Below the pieces are notes generated by a model, which was given only the letters and a program-made list of their open reading frames with translations, ran no database searches and was not told the DNA's origin. Below, piece by piece: positions 14,001 to 27,600 of a DNA stretch of 64,000 nucleotides. The stretch lies in NCBI GenBank assembly GCA_963971305.1, contig OZ020310.1, positions 61,205,017 through 61,269,016 of the forward strand, read 5' to 3'. A program made the translations under genes and the position numbers. Every line of letters starts with the position of its first letter. The stretch's first letter is position 1. The DNA comes from Arcuatula senhousia. Lineage: Eukaryota; Mollusca; Bivalvia; Mytilida; Mytilidae.

Positions 14001-16879
14001 CTGCTCTATGACGTACTGTACAGGTACGTAAGAGAAGTAAAGGTTCTACCTGGTCAGGCCACCTGCCTGCTCTATGGCGTACTGTGCAGGTAAGTAAGAG
14101 AAGAAAAGATACTACCTGGTCAGGCCAACCGCCTGCTCTATGGCGTACTGTACAGGTACGTAAGAGAAGTAAAGATACTACCTGGTCAGGCCACCCGCCT
14201 TCTGTATGGCGTACTGTACAGGAACGTAAGAGAGGTAAAGATACTACCTGGTCAGGCTACCCGCCTGCTCTATGGCGTACTGTGCAGGTACGTAAGAGAA
14301 GTAAAGATACTAACTGGTCAGACCACCCGCCTGCTCTATGGCATACTGTGCAGGTACGTAAGAGAAGTAAAGATACTACCTGGTCAGGTCACCCGTCTGT
14401 TCTATGGCGTACTGTACAGGTACGTAAGAGAAGTAAAGATACTACCTGGTCAGGCCACCCGCCTGCTCTATGCTGTACTGTGAAGGTACGTAAGAGAAGT
14501 AAAGATACTACATGGTCAGGCCACCCGCCTGCTCTATGGCATACTGTATAGGTATGTAAGAGAAGTAAAGATAGTTCCTGGTCAGGCCACCCGCCTTCTC
14601 TATAGCGTACTGTACAGGTACGTAAGAGAAGTAAAGATACTACCTGGTCACGCCACCCGCCTGCTCTATGGCGTACTGTACAGGTATGTAAGAGAAGTAA
14701 AGATACTACCTGGTCAGGCCACCCGCCTGCTCTATGGCGTACTGTGCAGGTACGTAAGAGAAGTAAAGATACTACCTGGTCAGGCCACCCGCCTGCTCTT
14801 TGGCGTACTGTGCAGGTACGTAAGAGAAGTAAAGATACTACCTGGTCAGGCCACCCGCCTGCTCTATGGCGTACTGTACAGGTACGTAAGAAAAATAAAG
14901 GTACTACCTGGTCAGGCCACCCGCCTGCTCTATGGCGTACTGTGCAGGTATGTAAGAGAAGAAAAGATACTACCTGGTCAGGCCACCCGCCTGCTATATA
15001 ACGTACTGTACAGGTACGTAAGAGAAGTAAAGATACTACCTGGTCAGGCTACCCGCCTGCTCTATGGTGTACTGTGCAGGTACGTAAGAGAAGTAAAGAT
15101 ACTACCTGGTCAGACCACCCGCCTGCTCTATGGCGTACTGTACAGGTACGTAAGAGAAGTAAAGATACTACCTGGTCAGGCCACCCGCCTGCTCTATGGT
15201 GTACTGTACAGGTACGTAAAAGAAGTAAAGATACTACCTGGTCAGACCACCCGCCTGCTCAATGGCGTACTGTACAGGTACGTAAGAGAAGTAAAGATAT
15301 TACCTGGTCAGACCACCCGCCTGCTCTATGGCGTACTGTGCAGGTACGTAAGAGAAGTAAAGATACTACCTGGTCAGACCACCCGCCTGCTCTATGGCGT
15401 ACTGTACAGGTACGTAAGAGAAGTAAAGATATTACCTGGTCAGGCCACCCGCCTGCTCTATGGCGTACTGTGCAGGTACGTAAGAGAAGTAAAGTTACTA
15501 CCTGGTCAGACCACCCGCCTGCTCTATGGCGTACTGTGCAGGTACGTAAGAGAAGTAAAGATACTACCTGGTCCGACCACCCGCCTGCTCTATGGCGTAC
15601 TGTGCAGGTACGTAAGAGAAGTAAAGTTACTACCTGGTCCGACCACCCGCCTGCTCTATGGCGTACTGTGCAGGTACGTAAGAGAAGTAAAGTTACTACC
15701 TGGTCGTACCACCGGCCTGCTCTATGGCGTACTGTACAGGTACGTAAGAGAAGTAAAGATACTACCTGGTCAGACCACCCGCCTGCTCTATGGTGTACTG
15801 TGCAGGTACGTAAGAGAAGTAAAGATACTACATGGTCAGACCACCCGCCTGCTCAATGGCGTACTGTACAGGTAGGTAAGAGAAGTAAAGATACTACCTG
15901 GTCAGGCCACCCGCCTGCTCTATGGTGTACTTTACAGGTATGTAAGAGAAGTAAAGATACCACATGGTTAGACCATCCACCTGCTCTATGGTGTACTGTA
16001 CAGGTACGTAAGAGAAGTAAAGATACTACCTGGTCAGACCAACCGCCTGCTCTATGGTGTACTGTGCAGGTACGTAAGAGAAATTAAAGATACTACCTTG
16101 TCAGACCACCCGCCTGCTCTATGGCGTACTGTACAGGTACGTAAAAGAAGTAAAGATACTTCCTGGTCAGACCACCCGCCTGCTCTATGGCGTACTGTAC
16201 AGGTACGTAAGAGAAGTAAAGATACTACCTGGTTAGGCCACCCGCCTGCTCTATGGTGTACTGTACAGGTAAGTAGGAGAAGTTAAGATACTACCTGGTC
16301 AGACCACCCGCCTGCTCTATGGCGTACAGTACAGGTACGTAAGAGAAGTAAAGGTACTACCTGGTCAGGCCACCCGCCTGCTCTATGGCGTACTGTGCAG
16401 GTACGTAAGAGAAGTAAAGATACTACCTGGTCAGGCCACCCGCCTGCTCTATGGCGTACTGTGCAGGTACGTAAGAGAAGTAAAGGTACTTCCTGGTTAG
16501 GCCACCCGCCTGCTCTATGGCGTACTGTACAGGTACGTAAGAGAAGTAAAGATACTACCTGGTTAGGCCACCCGCCTGCTCTATGGTGTACTGTACAGGT
16601 AAGTAAGAGAAGTTAAGATACTACCTGGTCAGACCACCCGCCTGCTCTATGGCGTACAGTACAGGTACGTAAGAGAAGTAAAGGTACTACCTGGTCAGGC
16701 CACCCGCCTGCTCTATGGCGTACTGTGCAGGTACGTAAAAGAAGTAAAGGTACTACCTGGTCAGGCCACCCGCCTGCTCTATGGCGTACTGTGCAGGTAC
16801 GTAAGAGAAGTAAAGGTACTTCCTGGTTAGGCCACCCGCCTGCTCAATGATGTACTGTACAGGTACGTAGGAGAAGTAA

Positions 16880-19800
16880 AGATACTACCTGGTCAGACCA
16901 TCCGCCTGCTCTATGGTGTACTGTGTAGGTACGTAAGAGAAGTAAAGATACTACCTGGTCAGGCTACCCGCCTGCTCTATGGTGTACTGTACAGGTACGT
17001 AAGAGAAGTAAAGATACTACCTGGTCAGACCACCCGCCTGCTCTATGGTGTACTGTGCAGGTACGTAAGAGAAGTAAAGATACTACCTGGTCAGGACACC
17101 CGCCTGCTCTTTGACGTACTGTGCAGGTACGTAAGAGAAGTAAAGATACTACCTGGTTAGACCGACCGCCTGCTCTATGGCGTACTGTGCAGGTACGTAA
17201 GAGAAGTAAAGATACTACCTGGTTAGACCGACCGCCTGCTCTATGGCGTACTGTGCAGGTACGTAAGAGAAGTAAAGATACTACCTGGTTAGACCGACGC
17301 CCTGCTCTATGGCGTACTGTGCAGGTACGTAAGAGAAGTAAAGATACTACCTGGTCAGACCACCCGCCTGCTCTATGGTGTACTGTACAGGTACGTAAGA
17401 GAAGTAAAGATACTACCTGGTCAGGCCACCCGCCTTCTGTATGGCGTACTGTACAGGAACGTAAGAGAGGTAAAGATACTACCTGGTCAGGCTACCCGCC
17501 TGCTCTATGGCGTAATGTGCAGGTACGTAAGAGAAGTAAAGATATTACCTGGTCAGACCACCCGCCTGCTCTATGGCGTACTGTGCAGGTACGTAAGAGA
17601 AGTAAAGATACTACATGGTCAGGCCACCCGTCTGTTCTATGGAGTACTGTACAGGTACGTAAGAGAAGTAAAGATACTACCTAGTCAGGCCACCCGCCTG
17701 CTCTATGGTGTACTGTGAAGGTACGTAAGAGAAATAAAGATACTACCTGGTCAGGCCACCCGCCTGCTCTATAGCGTACTGTACAGGTACGTAAGAGAAG
17801 TAAAGATACTACCTGGTCAGGCCACCCGCCTGTTCTATGGCGTACTGTACAGGTATGTAAGAGAAGTAAAGATACTACCTGGTCAGGCCACCCGCCTGCT
17901 CTATGGCGTACTGTGCAGGTACGTAAGAGAAGTAAAGATACTACCTGGTCAGGCCACCCGCCTGCTCTTTGGCGTACTGTGCAGGTACGTAAGAGAAGTA
18001 AAGATACTACCTGGTCAGGCCACCAGCCTGCTCTATGGCGTACTGTTCAGGTACGTAAGAGAAGTAAAGGTACTACCTGGTCAGGCCACCCGCCTGCTCT
18101 ATGGCGTACTGTGCAGGTACGTAAGAGAAGAAAAGATACTACCTGGTCAGGCTACCCGCCTGCTCTATGGTGTACTGTGCAGGTACGTAAGGGAAGTAAA
18201 GATACTACCTGGTCAGACCACCCGCCTGCTTTATGGCGTACTGTACAGGTACGTAAGAGAAGTAAAGATACTACCTGGTCAGGCCACCCTCCTGCTCTAT
18301 GGTGTACTGTACAGGTACGTAAGAGAAATAAAGATACTACCTGGTCAGACCACCCGCCTGCTCTATGGCTTACTGTGCAGGTACGTAAGAGAAGTAAAGA
18401 TACTACCTGCTCAGACCACCCGCCTGCTCAATGGCGTACTGTACAGGTACGTAAGAGAAGTAAAGATATTACCTGGTCAGACCACCCGCCTGCTCTATGG
18501 CGTACTGTGCAGGTACGTAAGAGAAGAAAAGATACTACCTGGTCAGACCACCCGCCTGCTCTATGGCGTACTGTACAGGTACGTAAGAGAAGTAAAGATA
18601 CTACCTGGTCAGGCCACCCGCCTGCTCTATGGCGTAATGTGCAGGTACGTAAGAGAAGTAAAGATACTACCTGGTCAGGCCACCCGCCTGCTCTATGACG
18701 TACTGTGCAGGTACGTAAGAGAAGTAAAGATACTACCTGGTCAGACCACCCGCCTGCTCTATGACGTACTGTGCAGGTACGTAAGAGAAGTAAAGTTACT
18801 ACCTGGTCAGACCACCCGCCTGCTCTATGGCGTACTGTGCAGGTAAGTAAGAGAAGTAAAGTTACTACCTGGTCAGACCATCCGCCTGCTCTATGGCGTA
18901 CTGTGCAGGTACGTAGGAGAAGTAAAGATACTACCTTGTCAGACCACCCGCCTGCTCTATGGCGTACTGTGCAGGTAAGTAAGAGAAGTAAAGTTACTAC
19001 CTGGTCAGACCACCCGCCTGCTCTATGGCGTACTGTGCAGGTACGTAAGAGAAGTAAAGTTACTACCTGGTCCGACCACCCAACTGCTCTATGGCGTACT
19101 GTGCAGGTACGTAAGAGAAGTAAAGATACTACCTGGCCAGGCCACCCGCCTGCTCTATAACGTACTGTACAGGAACGTAAGAGAAGTAAAGATACTACCT
19201 GGTCAGACCATCCGCCTGCTCTATGGTGTACTGTGTAGGTACGTAAGAGAAGTAAAGATACTACCTGGTCAGGCTACCCGCCTGCTCTATGGTGTACTGT
19301 ACAGGTACGTAAGAGAAGTAAAGATACTACCTGGTCAGACCACCCGCCTGCTCTATGGTGTACTGTGCAGGTACGTAAGAGAAGTAAAGATACTACCTGA
19401 TCAGGACACCCGCCTGCTCTTTGACGTACTGTGCAGGTACGTAAGAGAAGTAAAGATACTACCTGGTTAGACCGACCGCCTGCTCTATGGCGTACTGTGC
19501 AGGTACGTAAGAGAAGTAAAGATACTACCTGGTTAGACCGACCGCCTGTTCTATGGCGTACTGTGCAGGTACGTAAGAGAAGTAAAGATACTACCTGGTT
19601 AGACCGACGCCCTGCTCTATGGCGTACTGTGCAGGTACGTAAGAGAAGTAAAGATACTACCTGGTCAGACCACCCGCCTGCTTCATGGTGTACTGTACAG
19701 GTACGTAAGAGAAGTAAAGATACTACCTGGTCAGGCCACCCGCCTTCTGTATGGCGCACTGTACAGGAACGTAAGAGAGGTAAAGATACTACCTGGTCAG

Positions 19801-21600
19801 GCTACCCGCCTGCTCTATGGCGTAATGTGCAGGTACGTAAGAGAAGTAAAGATATTACCTGGTCAGACCACCCGCCTGCTCTATGGCCTACTGTGCAGGT
19901 ACGTAAGAGAAGTAAAGATACTACATGGTCAGGCCACCCGTCTGTTCTATGGAATACTGTACAGGTACGTAAGAGAAGTAAAGATACTACCTAGTCAGGC
20001 CACCCGCCTGCTCTATGGTGTACTGTGAAGGTACGTAAGAGAAATAAAGATACTACCTGGTCAGGCCACCCGCCTGCTCTATAGCGTACTGTACAGGTAC
20101 GTAAGAGAAGTAAAGATACTACCTGGTCAGGCCACCCGCCTGCTCTATGGCGTACTGTACAGGTATGTAAGAGAAGTAAAGATACTACCTGGTCAGGCCA
20201 CCCGCCTGCTCTATGGCGTACTGTGCAGGTACGTAAGAGAAGTAAAGATACTACCTGGTCAGGCCACCCGCCTGCTCTATGGCGTACTGTGCAGGTACGT
20301 AAGAGAAGTAAAGATACTACCTGGTCAGGCCACCAGCCTGCTCTATGGCGTACTGTTCAGGTACGTAAGAGAAGTAAAGGTACTACCTGGTCAGGCCACC
20401 CGCCTGCTCTATGGCGTACTGTGCAGGTACGTAAGAGAAGAAAAGATACTACCTGGTCAGGCCACCCGCCTGCTATATAACGTTCTGTACAGGTACGTAA
20501 GAGAAGTATAGATACTACCTGGTCAGGCTACCCGCCTGCTCTATGGTGTACTGTGCAGGTACGTAAGAGAAGTAAAGATACTACCTGGTCAGACCACCCG
20601 CCTGCTTTATGGCGTACTGTACAGGTACGTAAGAGAAGTAAAGATACTACCTGGTCAGGCCACCCGCCTGCTCTATGGTGTACTGTACACGTGTGTAAGA
20701 GAAGTAAAGATACTACCTGGTCAGACCACCCGCCTGCTCTATGGCTTACTGTGCAGGTACGTAAGAGAAGTAAAGATACTACCTGCTCAGACCACCCGCC
20801 TGCTCAATGGCGTACTGTACAGGTACGTAAGAGAAGTAAAGATATTACCTGGTCAGACCACCCGCCTGCTCTATGGCGTACTGTGCAGGTACGTAAGAGA
20901 AGAAAAGATACTACCTGGTCAGACCACCCGCCTGCTCTATGGCGTACTGTACAGGTACGTAAGAGAAGTAAAGATACTACCTGGTCAGGCCACCCGCCTG
21001 CTCTATGGCGTAATGTGCAGGTACGTAAGAGAAGTAAAGATACTACCTTGTCAGGCCACCCGCCTGCTCTATGACGTACTGTGCAGGTACGTAAGAGAAG
21101 TAAAGATACTACCTGGTCAGACCACCCGCCTGCTCAATGACGTACTGTGCAGGTACGTAAGAGAAGTAAAGTTACTACCTGGTCAGACCACCCGCCTGCT
21201 CTATGGCGTACTGTGCAGGTAAGTAAGAGAAGTAAAGTTACTACCTGGTCAGACCATCCGCCTGCTCTATGGCGTACTGTGCAGGTACGTAGGAGAAGTA
21301 AAGATACTACCTTGTCAGACCACCCGCCTGCTCTATGGCGTACTGTGCAGGTAAGTAAGAGAAGTAAAGTTACTACCTGGTCAGACCACCCGCCTGCTCT
21401 ATGGCGTACTGTGCAGGTACGTAAGAGAAGTAAAGTTACTACCTGGTCCGACCACCCAACTGCTCTATGGCGTACTGTGCAGGTACGTAAGAGAAGTAAA
21501 GTTACTACCTGGTCCGACCACCCGCCTGCTCTATGGCGTACTGTGCAGGTACGTAAGAGAAGTAAAGTTACTACCTGGTCCGACCATCCGCCTGCTCTAT
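16880..21600 (+). repeat. Higher-order duplication of 35-36 units
   Basis: A marker ATCCGCCTGCTCTATGGTG with GTGTAGG recurs 2310 bp apart (16899 and 19209). Three consecutive units with GGTTAGACCGAC recur at about 17155 and 19465. From 18771/21147 onward the shift is 2376 bp, because one extra unit lies near 20481 in the second copy. Confidence 0.8.
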
Positions 21601-21879
21601 GGCGTACTGTGCAGGTACGTAAGAGAAGTAAAGATACTACCTGGTCAGACCACCCGCCTGCTCTATGGTGTACTGTGCAGGTACGTAAGAGAAGTAAAGA
21701 TACTACCTGGTCAGGCCACCCGCCTGCTCAATGGCGTACTGTACAGGTAGGTAAGAGAAGTTAAGATACTACCTGGTCAGACCACCCGCCTGCTCTATGG
21801 TGTACTTTACAGGTACGTAAGAGAAGTAAAGATACTACCTGGTTAGACCATCCACCTGCTCTATGGTGTACTGTGCAGG

Positions 21880-24390
21880 TACGTAAGAGAAGTAAAGATA
21901 CTACCTGGTCAGGCCACCTGCCTGCTCTATGGTGTACTGTACAGGTACGTAAGAGAAGTAAAGATACTACCTGGTCAGACCAACCGCCTGCTCTATTGTG
22001 TACTGTGCAGGTACGTAAGAGAAGTAAAGATACTACCTGGTCAGACCACCCGCCTGCTCTATGGCGTACTGTACAGGTACGTAAGAGAAGTAAAGATACT
22101 ACCTGGTCAGACCACCCGCCTGCTCTATGGCGAACTGTGCAGGTACGTAAGAGAAGTAAAGATACTACCTGGTCAGGCCACCCGCCTGCTCAATGGCGTA
22201 CTGTACAGATACGTAAGAGAAGTTAAGATACTACCTGGTCAGGCCACCCGCCTGCTCTAAGGTGTACTGTGCAGGTACGTAAGAGAAGTTAAGATACTTC
22301 CTGGTTAGACCACCCGCCTGCTCTATGGCGTACTGTACAGGTACGTAAGATAAGTAAAGATACTACCTGGTCAGACCACCCGCCTGCTCTATGGCGTACT
22401 GTACAGGTATGTAAGAGAAGTTAAGATACTACCTGGTCAGGCCACCCGCCTGCTCTATGGCGTACTGTACAGGTACGTAAGAGAAGTAAAGATACTACCT
22501 GGTTAGACCACCCGCCTGCTCTATGACGTACTGTGCAGGTACGTAATAGAAGTAAAGATACTACCTGGTCAGACCACCCACCTGCTCTATGGCGTACTGT
22601 ACAGGTACGTAAAAGAAGTAAAGATACTACCTGGTCAGACCAACCGCCTGCTCTATGGTGTACTGTACTGGTACGTAAGAGAAGTAAAGATACTACCTGG
22701 CCAGGCCACCCGCCTGCTCTATGGCGTACTGTACAGATACGTAAGAGAAGTAAAGATACTACCTGGTCAGACCTCCCACCTGCTCTATGGCGTACTGTAC
22801 AGATACGTAAGAGAAGTAAAGATACTACCTGGTCAGGCCATCAGCCTGCTCTATGGCGAACTGTGCAGGTACGTAAGAGAAGTAAAGATACTACCTGGTC
22901 ACGCAACCAGCCTGCTCTATGGCGTACTGTGCAGGTACGTAAGAGAAGTAAAGATACTACCTGGTCAGGCCACCCGCCTGCTCTATGGCGAACTGTGCAG
23001 GTACGTAAGAGAAGTAAAGATACTACCTAGTCAGACCACCCGCCTGCTCTATGGCGTACTGTGCAGGTACGTATGAGAAGTAAAGATACTACCTGGTCAG
23101 ACCACCCACCTGCTCAATGGCGTACTGTGCAGGTACGTAAGAGAAGTAAAGATAGTACCTGGTCAGGCCACCTGCCTGCTCTATGGTGTACTGTACAGGT
23201 ACGTAAGAGAAGTAAAGATACTACCTGGTCAGACCAACCGCCTGCTCTATTGTGTACTGTGCAGGTACGTAAGAGAAGTAAAGATACTACCTGGTCAGAC
23301 CACCCGCCTGCTCAATGGCGTACTGTACAGGTACGTAAGAGAAGTAAAGATACTACCTGGTCAGACCACCCGCCTGCTCTATGGCGAACTGTGCAGGTAC
23401 GTAAGAGAAGTAAAGATACTACCTGGTCAGGCCACCCGCCTGCTCAATGGCGTACTGTACAGATACGTAAGAGAAGTTAAGATACTACCTGGTCAGGCCA
23501 CCCGCCTGCTCTAAGGTGTACTGTGCAGGTACGTAAGAGAAGTTAAGATACTTCCTGGTTAGACCACCCGCCTGCTCTATGGCGTACTGTACAGGTACGT
23601 AAGATAAGTAAAGATACTACCTGGTCAGACCACCCGCCTGCTCTATGGCGTACTGTACAGGTATGTAAGAGAAGTTAAGATACTACCTGGTCAGGCCACC
23701 CGCCTGCTCTATGGCGTACTGTACAGGTACGTAAGAGAAGTAAAGATACTACCTGGTTAGACCACCCGCCTGCTCTATGACGTACTGTGCAGGTACGTAA
23801 GAGAAGTAAAGATACTACCTGGTCAGACCACCCACCTGCTCTATGGCGTACTGTACAGGTACGTAAAAGAAGTAAAGATACTACCTGGTCAGACCAACCG
23901 CCTGCTCTATGGCGTACTGTACTGGTACGTAAGAGAAGTAAAGATACTACCTGGCCAGGCCACCCGCCTGCTCTATGGCGTACTGTACAGATACGTAAGA
24001 GAAGTAAAGATACTACCTGGTCAGACCTCCCACCTGCTCTATGGCGTACTGTACAGATACGTAAGAGAAGTAAAGATACTACCTGGTCAGGCCATCAGCC
24101 TGCTCTATGGCGAACTGTGCAGGTACGTAAGAGAAGTAAAGATACTACCTGGTCACGCAACCAGCCTGCTCTATGGCGTACTGTGCAGGTACGTAAGAGA
24201 AGTAAAGATACTACCTGGTCAGGCCACCCGCCTGCTCTATGGCGAACTGTGCAGGTACGTAAGTGAAGTAAAGATACTACCTAGTCAGACCACCCGCCTG
24301 CTCTATGGCGTACTGTGCAGGTACGTATGAGAAGTAAAGATACTACCTGGTCAGACCACCCACCTGCTCAATGGCGTACTGTGCAGGTAC
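21880..24390 (+). repeat. Higher-order duplication of 19 units (1254 bp)
   Basis: The unit series containing GTACTGGTACG, CTGGCCAGGCC, CAGACCTCCCACC and CACGCAACCAGCC occurs from 22533 and again from 23787, exactly 1254 bp apart. A later copy pair (31839 and 33093) has the same spacing. Confidence 0.85.
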
Positions 24391-24639
24391 GTAAAAGAAG
24401 TAAAGATAGTACCTGGTCAGACCACCCGCCTGCTCAATGGCATTCTGTGCAGGTACGTAAGAGAAGAAAAGGTACTACCTGGTCAGGCCACCCGCCTGCT
24501 CTATGGTGTACTGTACAGGTACGTAAGAGAAGTAAAGATACTACCTGGTCAGGCCACCCGCCTGCTCTATGGCGTACTGTGCAGGTAGGTAAGAGAAGTA
24601 AAGATACTACCTGGTCAGACCACCCGCCTGCTCTATGAC

Positions 24640-27600
24640 TTACTGTACAGGTACGTAAGAGAAGTAAAGATACTACCTGGTCAGGCCACCCGACTGCTCT
24701 ATGGTGTATTGTGAAGGTACGTAAGAGAAGTAAAGATACTACCTGGTCAGGCCACCCGCCTGCTCTATGGCATACTGTGCAGGTACGTAAGAGAAGTAAA
24801 GGTATTACCTGGTTAGACCATCCACCTGCTCTATGGTGTACTGTGAAGGTACGTAAGAGAAGAAAAGATACTACCTGGTCAGGCCATCAGCCTGCTCTAT
24901 GGCATACTGTGCAGGTACGTAAGAGAAGTAAAGGTACTACCTGGTCAGGCCACCCGCCTGCTCTATGGTGTACTGTACAGGTACGTAAGAGAAGTAAAGA
25001 TACTACCTGGTCAGACCACCCGCCTGTTCTATGGCGTACTGTACAGGTACGTAAGAGAAGTAAAGATACTACCTGGTCAGACCACCCGCCTGCTCTATGA
25101 CGTACTGTGCAGGTACGTAAGAGAAGTAAAGATACTACCTGGTCAGGCCACCCGCCTGCTCTATGGCGTACTGTGCAGGTACGTAAGAGAAGTAAATATA
25201 CTACCTGGTCAGACCACCCGACTGCTCTATGACGTAATGTACAGGTACGTAAGAGAATTAAAGGTACTACCTGGTCAGGCCACCCGCCTGCTCTATGGAA
25301 TACTGTACAGGTACGTAAGAGAAGTAAATATACTACCTGGTCAGACCACCCGCCTGCTCTATGACGTACTGTACAGGTACGTAAGAGAAGTAAAGAGACT
25401 ACCTGGTCAGACCACCCGCCTGCTCTATGGCGTACTGTACAGGTACGTAAGAGAAGTAAAGATACTGCCTGGTCAGGCCACCCGCCTGCTCTATGGTGTA
25501 CTGTGAAGGTACGTAAGAGAAGTAAAGATACTACCTGGTCAGGCCACCCGCCTGCTCTATAGTGTACTGTACAGGTACGTAAGAGAAGTAAAGATACTAC
25601 CTGGTAAGACCACCCGCCTGCTCTATGGCGAACTGTGCAGGTACGTAAGAGAAGTAAAGATACTACCTGGTCAGGCCACCCGCCTGATCTATGGCGTACC
25701 GTGCAGGTACGTAAGAGAAGTAAAGATACTACCTGGTAAGACCACCCGCCTGCTCTATGGCGAACTGTGCAGGTACGTAAGAGAAGTAAAGATACTACCT
25801 GGTCAGACCACCCGCCTGCTCTATGGTGTACTGTACAGGTACGTAAGATAAGTAAAGATACTACCTGGTCAGGCCACCCGCCTGCTCTATGGCGTACTGT
25901 GCAGGTACGTAAGAGAAGTAAAGATACTACCTGGTCAGACCACCCGCCTGCTCTATGACGTACTGTACAGGTACGTAAGAGAAGTAAAGATACTACCTGG
26001 TCAGGCCACCCGACTGCTCTATGGTGTATTGTGAAGGTACGTAAGAGAAGTAAAGATACTACCTGGTCAGGCCACCCGCCTGCTCTATGGCATACTGTGC
26101 AGGTACGTAAGAGAAGTAAAGGTACTACCTGGTTAGACCATCCACCTGCTCTATGGTGTACTGTGAAGGTACGTAAGAGAAGAAAAGATACTACCTGGTC
26201 AGGCCATCAGCCTGCTCTATGGCATACTGTGCAGGTACGTAAGAGAAGTAAAGGTACTACCTGGTCAGGCCACCCGCCTGCTCTATGGTGTACTGTACAG
26301 GTACGTAAGAGAAGTAAAGATACTACCTGGTCAGACCACCCGCCTGTTCTATGGCGTACTGTACAGGTACGTAAGAGAAGTAAAGATACTACCTGGTCAG
26401 ACCACCCGCCTGCTCTATGACGTACTGTGCAGGTACGTAAGAGAAGTAGAGATACTACCTGGTCAGGCCACCCGCCTGCTCTATGGCGTACTGTGCAGGT
26501 ACGTAAGAGAAGTAAATATACTACCTGGTCAGACCACCCGCCTGCTCTATGACGTAATGTACAGGTACGTAAGAGAATTAAAGGTACTACCTGGTCAGGC
26601 CACCCGCCTGCTCTATGGAATACTGTACAGGTACGTAAGAGAAGTAAATATACTACCTGGTCAGACCACCCGCCTGCTCTATGACGTACTGTACAGGTAC
26701 GTAAGAGAAGTAAAGATACTACCTGGTCAGACCACCCGCCTGCTCTATGGCGTACTGTACAGGTACGTAAGAGAAGTAAAGATACTGCCTGGTCAGGCCA
26801 CCCGCCTGCTCTATGGTGTACTGTGAAGGTACGTAAGAGAAGTAAAGATACTACCTGGTCAGGCCACCCGCCTGCTCTATAGTGTACTGTACAGGTACGT
26901 AAGACAAGTAAAGATACTACCTGGTCAGGCCACCCGCCTGCTCTATGGCGTACTGTGCAGGTACGTAAGAGAAGTAAAGATACTACCTGGTCAGGCCACC
27001 GGCCTGCTCTATGGCGTACTGTGCAGGTACGTAAGAGAAGTAAAGATACTACCTGGTCAGGCCACCCGCCTGCTCTATGGCGTACTGTGCAGGTACGTAA
27101 GAGAAGAAAAGATACTACCTGGTCAGGCCACCCGCCTGCTATATAACGTTCTGTACAGGTACGTAAGAGAAGTATAGATACTACCTGGTCAGATCACCCG
27201 CCTGCTCTATAGTGTACTGTGCAGGTACGTAAGAGAAGTAAAGATACTACCTGGTCAGGCCACCCGCTTGCTCTATGGCGTACTGTACAGGTACGTAAGA
27301 GAAGTAAAGATACTACCTGGTCAGGCCACCCGCCTGCTCTATGGCGTACTGTACAGGTATGTAAGAGAAGTAAAGATACTACCTGGTCAGGCCACCCGCC
27401 TGCTCTATGGCGTACTGTGCAGGTACGTAAGAGAAGTAAAGATACTACCTGGTCAGGCCACCCGCCTGCTCTATGGCGTACTGTGCAGGTACGTAAGAGA
27501 AGTAAAGATACTACCTGGTCAGGCCACCCGCCTGCTCTATGGCGTACTGTTCAGGTACGTAAGAGAAGTAAAGGTACTACCTGGTCAGGCCACCCGCCTG

